Positions 58,918 through 64,000 of a stretch of 64,000 nt of DNA are shown here, one piece after another (the stretch's first letter is position 1; the number at the start of each line of letters is the position of its first letter). The DNA is from Leadbetterella sp035299025 (GTDB lineage Bacteria; Bacteroidota; Bacteroidia; Cytophagales; Spirosomataceae): positions 62,001-126,000 of the forward strand of contig DATGXK010000008.1 of NCBI GenBank assembly GCA_035299025.1, read 5' to 3'. Both the position numbers and the translations under genes were made by a program. Below the pieces are notes generated by a model. That model was not told the origin of the DNA, searched no databases, and saw only the letters and a list, made by a program, of their open reading frames with translations.

Positions 58918-61338
58918 ATGAAGAAAATTATCCTTTTGGGAATAGTTTTCGGCATGCCTTTGCTTTGTTTTTCTCAAATAATCACCATCAAAGACCAGAA
59001 TTCGGGAGAACCGCTGGAAATGGTGAGTATTCTGAGTGCGTCACCAACCTTGACGACAACCACAAATGCAAAAGGTCAGGCCGATATTAGCCCCTTTAAG
59101 TCCAGAGAAAAAATAGAAATACATCGGATAGGCTACAAAACTCTCGAAAAAAGTTTCTCAGAAATAGCAGCGGCAAACTTCGAGGTAAGAATGAATCTTT
59201 CGGCCAATCAACTCAACGAGGTGATAGTTTCTGCCACCCGTTGGAGCCAAAGGTCACAAAATGTGCCTTCTAAAATATCCATAATTTCGCCAAGAGACAT
59301 GGCTTTGCTCAATCCCCAAACTACTGCAGATTTACTCGGCGGTTCGGGTGAAGTATTTATCCAAAAAAGCCAACAAGGCGGTGGAAGTCCCATGATACGC
59401 GGTTTTTCTACTAATCGACTTCTTTATACGGTGGATGGTATACGAATGAACACCGCCATTTTTAGAGCTGGAAATTTGCAGAATGTTATCTCTATTGATG
59501 CATTTGCCGTGGAAAATACCGAGGTGTTTTTTGGGCCTGGTTCAGTTATCTATGGAAGCGATGCCATAGGTGGAGTGATGAGTTTTCAGACGCTAACGCC
59601 TCAGTTAGCCCTCAATGACAAAACGCTAATCAGTGGAAAGGCTGTAAGTCGTTATTCATCAGCCAACAATGAGCTCACCAACCATTTTGATGTAAATGTT
59701 GGTTGGAAAAAGTGGGCCTCAGCCACTAGTATCACTTACTCTAAATTTGGTGACCTAAAAATGGGTTCCAAAGGGCCTGAGGAGTATCTCAAGCGATACT
59801 ATGTTTCGAGAATCGACAGTGTGGACAGAGTAGTGGAAAATCCAGACCCAAGGGTACAAAATCCCAGTGGGTATTCGCAAGTTAATCTAATGCAAAAGTT
59901 AAGATTTAAACCCAACCAAAACTGGGACATCAACTACGCATATCACTACTCCGAAACCTCGGAATATTCTCGTTATGATAGACTTATAGAAACTCAAGCG
60001 AACGGTTTGCCAAGGTCTGCGGTTTGGAAATATGGCCCTCAAATATGGAGCATGAACAATCTATCGATAAGCAAAATGGGCAACCATAAACTCTTCGATC
60101 AAGCCACACTAAGGTTGGCACTGCAAACCTTTGAAGAAAGTAGGATTGACAGAAATTTTTCAGGGGGACAGCGTTTCCGATTACGCACCAATTTGGAAGA
60201 AGTGAAAGCCTTCTCAGCCAACTTAGATTTTGTCAAAGAAATACAGAAACACAAGTTTTTTTATGGCCTTGAATCTGTTCTTAACGACGTGGTGTCTACT
60301 GGCTCAGCTGTCGACATTCGTACCAATAAGCCCATTGCCGTACCAGACAGATATCCTGCCTCCACTTGGAAAAGCAATGCGGCCTACCTCAATTATCAGT
60401 TTTCAGTTACAGAAAACTTCTTTTTACAAGGTGGGTTAAGATATAATACCTTCAAAATCGAATCTGATTTTACGAGGCATTTGGCCTTTTTTCCATTTGA
60501 TTTCACAGAATCAACACTCAAGAATGCGGCAACCACGGGTAGTTTAGGATTAGTTTACCAGCCGTCTGAAACATGGAAAATCAGCCTCAACGGGAGCACT
60601 GGATTTAGAGCTCCAAATTTGGATGATATCGGTAAAATTTTCGATTTTGTCGCAGGCGATGTCATAGTACCCAATACCAACCTCAAAGCTGAGTATGCAA
60701 GAAATGTCGAACTGAACATTTCGAAAATCTTTGGTGATGTTTTGAAATTTGATGTTTCAGGCTTTTATACTTACCTGGACAACGCCATGGTGAGGCGAGC
60801 ATTTCAGGTAAATGGCCAGAACAAAATCTTGTATAACGGCGTGATGAGCAATGTTTTTGCCATTCAAAATGCAGCTTTTGCAAAGGTCTATGGTATCAAT
60901 GCCAATCTAGATTTGCGACTACCGGCCGGTTTTATTTTTTCAACGAAATACAACTATCAGCTAGGCAAAGAAGAAATGGACAATGGCAATGTTTATCGCT
61001 CAAGGCATGCCGCTCCGGCCTTTGGCGTTGTAAAATTTGGATATCAAAAAGATGGACTTGTGCTACAACTATATACTGTTTTCAATGCAGAAGTAAGCCA
61101 TGCCAACCTAAACGAAGAAGAAAGGCAAAAGCCATTTATTTATGCCAAAGATGCAGAAGGAAAGCCCTATTCTCCGGGTTGGAAAACATTGAATTTCAAA
61201 GCTATGCACAAAATTTCTCAGAATTGGGCGATAAGTGCAGGGCTTGAAAACATCACCGACCAAAGGTACAGACCTTACAGTTCAGGGCTCGTGGCTCCAG
61301 GTCGGAATTTCGTCATTTCGCTAGACGCCAAATTCTGA
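58918..61338 (+). CDS. TonB-dependent receptor, HmuR/haem-receptor-like
   Basis: 806 residues. Signal peptide MKKIILLGIVFGMPLLCFS, a carboxypeptidase D-like N-terminal domain (ITIKDQNSGEPLEMVSIL), the plug with LNEVIVSATRWSQRSQNVPSKISII and GGGSPMIRGFSTNRLLYTVDGIRMN, then a 22-strand barrel. The pair GFRAPNLDD and NTNLKAEYARNVEL corresponds to the FRAP and NPNL motifs of HmuR-type haem/haemoglobin receptors. The C-terminal strand ends with Phe (NFVISLDAKF). It probably imports haem or another metal chelate with TonB energy, but the ligand is not settled. Confidence 0.88.
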   Translation: MKKIILLGIVFGMPLLCFSQIITIKDQNSGEPLEMVSILSASPTLTTTTNAKGQADISPFKSREKIEIHRIGYKTLEKSFSEIAAANFEVRMNLSANQLNEVIVSATRWSQRSQNVPSKISIISPRDMALLNPQTTADLLGGSGEVFIQKSQQGGGSPMIRGFSTNRLLYTVDGIRMNTAIFRAGNLQNVISIDAFAVENTEVFFGPGSVIYGSDAIGGVMSFQTLTPQLALNDKTLISGKAVSRYSSANNELTNHFDVNVGWKKWASATSITYSKFGDLKMGSKGPEEYLKRYYVSRIDSVDRVVENPDPRVQNPSGYSQVNLMQKLRFKPNQNWDINYAYHYSETSEYSRYDRLIETQANGLPRSAVWKYGPQIWSMNNLSISKMGNHKLFDQATLRLALQTFEESRIDRNFSGGQRFRLRTNLEEVKAFSANLDFVKEIQKHKFFYGLESVLNDVVSTGSAVDIRTNKPIAVPDRYPASTWKSNAAYLNYQFSVTENFFLQGGLRYNTFKIESDFTRHLAFFPFDFTESTLKNAATTGSLGLVYQPSETWKISLNGSTGFRAPNLDDIGKIFDFVAGDVIVPNTNLKAEYARNVELNISKIFGDVLKFDVSGFYTYLDNAMVRRAFQVNGQNKILYNGVMSNVFAIQNAAFAKVYGINANLDLRLPAGFIFSTKYNYQLGKEEMDNGNVYRSRHAAPAFGVVKFGYQKDGLVLQLYTVFNAEVSHANLNEEERQKPFIYAKDAEGKPYSPGWKTLNFKAMHKISQNWAISAGLENITDQRYRPYSSGLVAPGRNFVISLDAKF

Positions 61339-61511
61339 TTTTAACTCATCGCTGTGAAACTCCATGGCGATGAGTATTTTCAAAATAATGAACAATTATC
61401 TTTTCAAAATCTATCTTAAAAAGAAATACTTGTTCAATTGAATCTTAAAACCAAGTATATTTTTTTACTTTTGAAAAATCATTTCATCAAAACTTGAAAA
61501 CCAGATAAACT

Positions 61512-62807
61512 ATGAAAATCCTTTATTTATTTGCCCTTTCTGTTGTCCTTTCATTCCAAACTTTTGCCCAAGACGAAAAAAAAGTTTCAGTCCAAGAGGT
61601 TTACAAAAACCAAATAGAAGCCATAGGAAAAGATAAAAAAGTACAAAAAGCGTTTGATATAATCCAAAGCTTAGAACCACAAACCATGAAAGACCTTGTG
61701 GAGTTAACTGAGATTCCTGCCCCTCCTTTTATGGAACAAAAAAGAGGCGAAAGGTTTATGCAGATGGTAAAAGCAGCCGGTGCAGATTCTATTTGGAAAG
61801 ATGAAGTAGGCAATGTTTTGGCACTAAAAAAAGGTAAAACAAGAGGTAGAACCGTAGTTTTAGAAGCCCATTTAGATACTGTTTTTCCACTTGAAACTGA
61901 TGTTAAAGTAAAAAAACATGGAGATACACTCTATGCTCCCGGCATTGGGGATGACACACGCGGGTTAGCAATGGTATTGGCGGTTATGAAAGCCATGAAT
62001 ACTGCTCAAATCAACACTGCTTCGGATGTGCTATTTGCAGGAGTGGTGGGCGAGGAAGGCTTGGGCGATTTACGCGGTGTAAAGTACCTTTTCAAAAACG
62101 GAAACCGTAAAATTGACGCTTATATTGCTATTGACGGCGGTGATTTAGGAAGAATTAACAACATGGCTCTGGGTTCCTTGCGTTACAAAGTCACTTTCAA
62201 AGGGCCAGGAGGACACTCATGGGGTGCTTTTGGTGTGGCCAATCCCCATCATGCCATTGGGAAATCCATAGACTATTTTGATACAGTAGCTGGTGCATAT
62301 GTGGCCAATGGACCTAAAACAACCTACAATGTGGGTCGAATAGGTGGTGGCACTTCCGTAAACTCTATTCCTTTCGAATCTTGGATGGAAATAGATATGC
62401 GTTCGGTAAGTCCTGAGAAGCTTTTGGGAATAGAAAGGATTCTTAAAGAACAGATGCAAAAAGCACTTGAAGACTATAATAAAACCGTAAAGAAAGGAGA
62501 TAAGTTGACCTTGGTTTTAGACAAAATTGGTGAAAGGCCCTCAGGAGAATTAGGAGAAAATCTTCCTTTAATTCTAAAAGCCATCGCTGCCACTTCCTAT
62601 TTTAATGCTCAACCAACGCTCACCAGAGGCTCAACAGACTCAAATATTCCTATTTCGTTGGGCATACCAGCTGTAACAATTGGCAGAGGTGGCAAATCAG
62701 ACAACGCCCATGCCTTAGACGAATGGTATTTAAATGACGAAACTGGGCCATTGGCCATCAAACTTGCACTTTTAATTCTGGTTGCCGAAGCCGGTTTGGC
62801 GAATTGA
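61512..62807 (+). CDS. Secreted M20-family metallopeptidase
   Basis: 431 residues with a signal peptide (MKILYLFALSVVLSFQTFAQ). Zinc-site motifs of M20/M25 peptidases: His in EAHLDTVFP (about residue 118), Asp in GIGDDTRGLAMV, catalytic Glu pair in GVVGEEGLGDLRG, Asp in IDGGDLG, and a final His in KSDNAHALDEW. The dimerisation domain contains KGPGGHSWGAFG. The nearest types are tripeptidase/carboxypeptidase-like enzymes. TACTTTTG at 61466-61473 may be its -7 box. Confidence 0.9.
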   Translation: MKILYLFALSVVLSFQTFAQDEKKVSVQEVYKNQIEAIGKDKKVQKAFDIIQSLEPQTMKDLVELTEIPAPPFMEQKRGERFMQMVKAAGADSIWKDEVGNVLALKKGKTRGRTVVLEAHLDTVFPLETDVKVKKHGDTLYAPGIGDDTRGLAMVLAVMKAMNTAQINTASDVLFAGVVGEEGLGDLRGVKYLFKNGNRKIDAYIAIDGGDLGRINNMALGSLRYKVTFKGPGGHSWGAFGVANPHHAIGKSIDYFDTVAGAYVANGPKTTYNVGRIGGGTSVNSIPFESWMEIDMRSVSPEKLLGIERILKEQMQKALEDYNKTVKKGDKLTLVLDKIGERPSGELGENLPLILKAIAATSYFNAQPTLTRGSTDSNIPISLGIPAVTIGRGGKSDNAHALDEWYLNDETGPLAIKLALLILVAEAGLAN

Positions 62808-62937
62808 CCTCCATTTGATTTTTTGAAGATTCTTTACCCTGCTTCGACCTCCTCTAAACTTCAATTTGTCGAATCAAGAGAGAATTTCAACAAAAAAATA
62901 CTATTTTTATTTCCTTAATAACCTTCAATCAAAAACT

Positions 62938-64000
62938 ATGAAAAAAATTTCCTTTTTGATTCTTCTTCTATCGTTTACTTCCGTGCTTTTTGCCCAAAAG
63001 AAAAAACCAAAAACTACGGAGCCCATGGCTGTTGAATCTCCCAAACAAGATTATAAAAAACTATACGGTGGCCTTCAATGGCGAAACATCGGGCCATTTC
63101 GTGGTGGACGATCTTTAGCTGTTGCTGGTCACAAAGATCAGCCGATGACCTACTACTACGGAGCAGTAGGCGGTGGCGTTTGGAAAACTACAGATGGTGG
63201 TCAAAACTGGGCATACACGGGCGACAGCACCTTTAAATCTAGCTCGGTAGGTGCCATTGCAGTGGCACCTTCAGACCCTAACGTAATATATGTGGGTATG
63301 GGGGAGGCCGATATGCGTAGCAATATCAGTTACGGAGATGGCATGTACAAGTCTACCGATGCTGGCAAAAGCTGGAAACACATTGGTTTGCCAAAAGCCG
63401 ATGCCATAGCTACCATAGAAGTTCACCCTACAGACCACAATCTGGTTTATGTAGCTGCGGTGGGCAATCCATTTGCTCCAAACAAAGAGCGTGGAGTTTT
63501 TAGAAGCAAAGACGGCGGAAAAACTTGGGAACATATTTTGGCAAAAAACGATAGTACTGGAGCTTACCATGTACGTATTGACCCCAACAATCCTCGCATA
63601 ATCTACGCCACACTTTGGCAAGCTTATCGCAATGGCCACAGCATGAGTAGTGGTGGCAAAGGCTGCGGATTATACAAATCTGTAGATGGTGGCGATACTT
63701 GGGTTTCCCTGAATGAAAAGCCCGGGATGCCAAAAGGACTTTTAGGAAAAATCGGAATTGCGGTTTCTCCAGCTAATTCAAACCGATTATATGCACTAAT
63801 CGAAAATGCAAAAGGCGGACTTTTCTCGTCTAATGATGCCGGTGAGACCTGGAGACTGGTGAATGATGACAAAAATCTTTGGCAACGCCCTTGGTATTAC
63901 ATGAACTTGCAAGCCGACCCTAAAAATGTGGATGGCGTGATTATTTTGAATGTAAACGCTTTCAAATCAACAGATGGAGGAAAAACCATAAGAAATATCA
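62938..64000 (+). CDS. Sortilin/BNR-repeat secreted protein (copy 2), cut by window edge
   Basis: The reading frame is open from ATG 62938 to the right edge (354 codons). Signal peptide MKKISFLILLLSFTSVLFAQ, then LYGGLQWRNIGPFRGGRSLAVAGHKDQP and the repeated Asp boxes WKTTDGGQNW, YKSTDAGKSW, FRSKDGGKTW, YKSVDGGDTW and FSSNDAGETW. It is parallel to the 55015 gene (both have IGP....GR and GGGVWKT.DGG in the first blade), though more distant than a recent duplicate. The C-terminal part is outside the window. Confidence 0.85.
   Translation, partial: MKKISFLILLLSFTSVLFAQKKKPKTTEPMAVESPKQDYKKLYGGLQWRNIGPFRGGRSLAVAGHKDQPMTYYYGAVGGGVWKTTDGGQNWAYTGDSTFKSSSVGAIAVAPSDPNVIYVGMGEADMRSNISYGDGMYKSTDAGKSWKHIGLPKADAIATIEVHPTDHNLVYVAAVGNPFAPNKERGVFRSKDGGKTWEHILAKNDSTGAYHVRIDPNNPRIIYATLWQAYRNGHSMSSGGKGCGLYKSVDGGDTWVSLNEKPGMPKGLLGKIGIAVSPANSNRLYALIENAKGGLFSSNDAGETWRLVNDDKNLWQRPWYYMNLQADPKNVDGVIILNVNAFKSTDGGKTIRNI

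Overview
The window is a stretch of chromosome from a member of the Bacteroidota, most likely the order Cytophagales. Base composition is low to moderate in G+C. Several promoters match the Bacteroidota form TTG-N19-21-TANNTTTG, Shine-Dalgarno sites are weak, and a few genes start with TTG or GTG. The gene set also fits: divergent tsaD/tamB, a TonB receptor with a carboxypeptidase-like N-terminal domain, a DUF2975/YozG pair and sortilin-like secreted proteins. The order-level call is inference. No tRNA, rRNA, CRISPR array, intact insertion sequence or phage gene was seen.

Region 1-25.3 kb is mostly core: a partial cation/proton antiporter, gyrB, parB-parA, dnaG, terC, a CBS protein, a tandem pair of vanadium haloperoxidase/PAP2-like secreted enzymes, a hemerythrin-like protein, a Tat-exported sugar isomerase-like protein, PBP1A, tsaD, tamB and dnaB. 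Between the DoxX-like gene and dnaG lies a 210-bp element with 29-bp imperfect terminal inverted repeats.

Region 25.3-36.3 kb is an accessory stretch of small genes, nearly all on the + strand. It holds an ArsR regulator with three AHSA1/SRPBCC proteins (the last fused to a PhnB-like VOC domain), DUF998, DUF1801, ankyrin, RibD-like reductase, VIT and TauE/SafE transporters, a class D beta-lactamase, a cyclase, DUF4287, a VOC protein and a DUF2975/YozG pair.

Region 36.3-41.5 kb is a potassium module: a short KdpD-like kinase without the KdpD/Usp input domains, a KdpE-like regulator, a small unknown protein, the Kup K+ transporter and an outer-membrane porin. Two TCTTTATA direct repeats with 11-bp periodicity, the spacing of the E. 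coli KdpE site, lie upstream of the kinase and upstream of the kup unit. This suggests that the KdpDE-like pair drives Kup and the porin instead of KdpFABC.

Region 41.5-51.6 kb holds an RBBP9-like hydrolase, a secreted DUF4965/DUF1793 glutaminase-like protein, and an alkylation-repair cluster (AraC-Ogt fusion, an uncharacterised 2OG-Fe(II) oxygenase translationally coupled to it, and AlkB). YitT, several small DUF proteins, an HD hydrolase and an AhpC/AhpD peroxide-defence pair follow.

Region 51.8-64 kb holds an MBL-fold hydrolase with a TetR regulator and its operator, then a MerC-domain protein whose promoter is overlapped by two Fur/Zur-like palindromes. A secretome stretch follows: a LolA-like protein, two large sortilin/BNR-repeat proteins, a small unknown membrane protein, a HmuR-like TonB receptor and an M20 peptidase.
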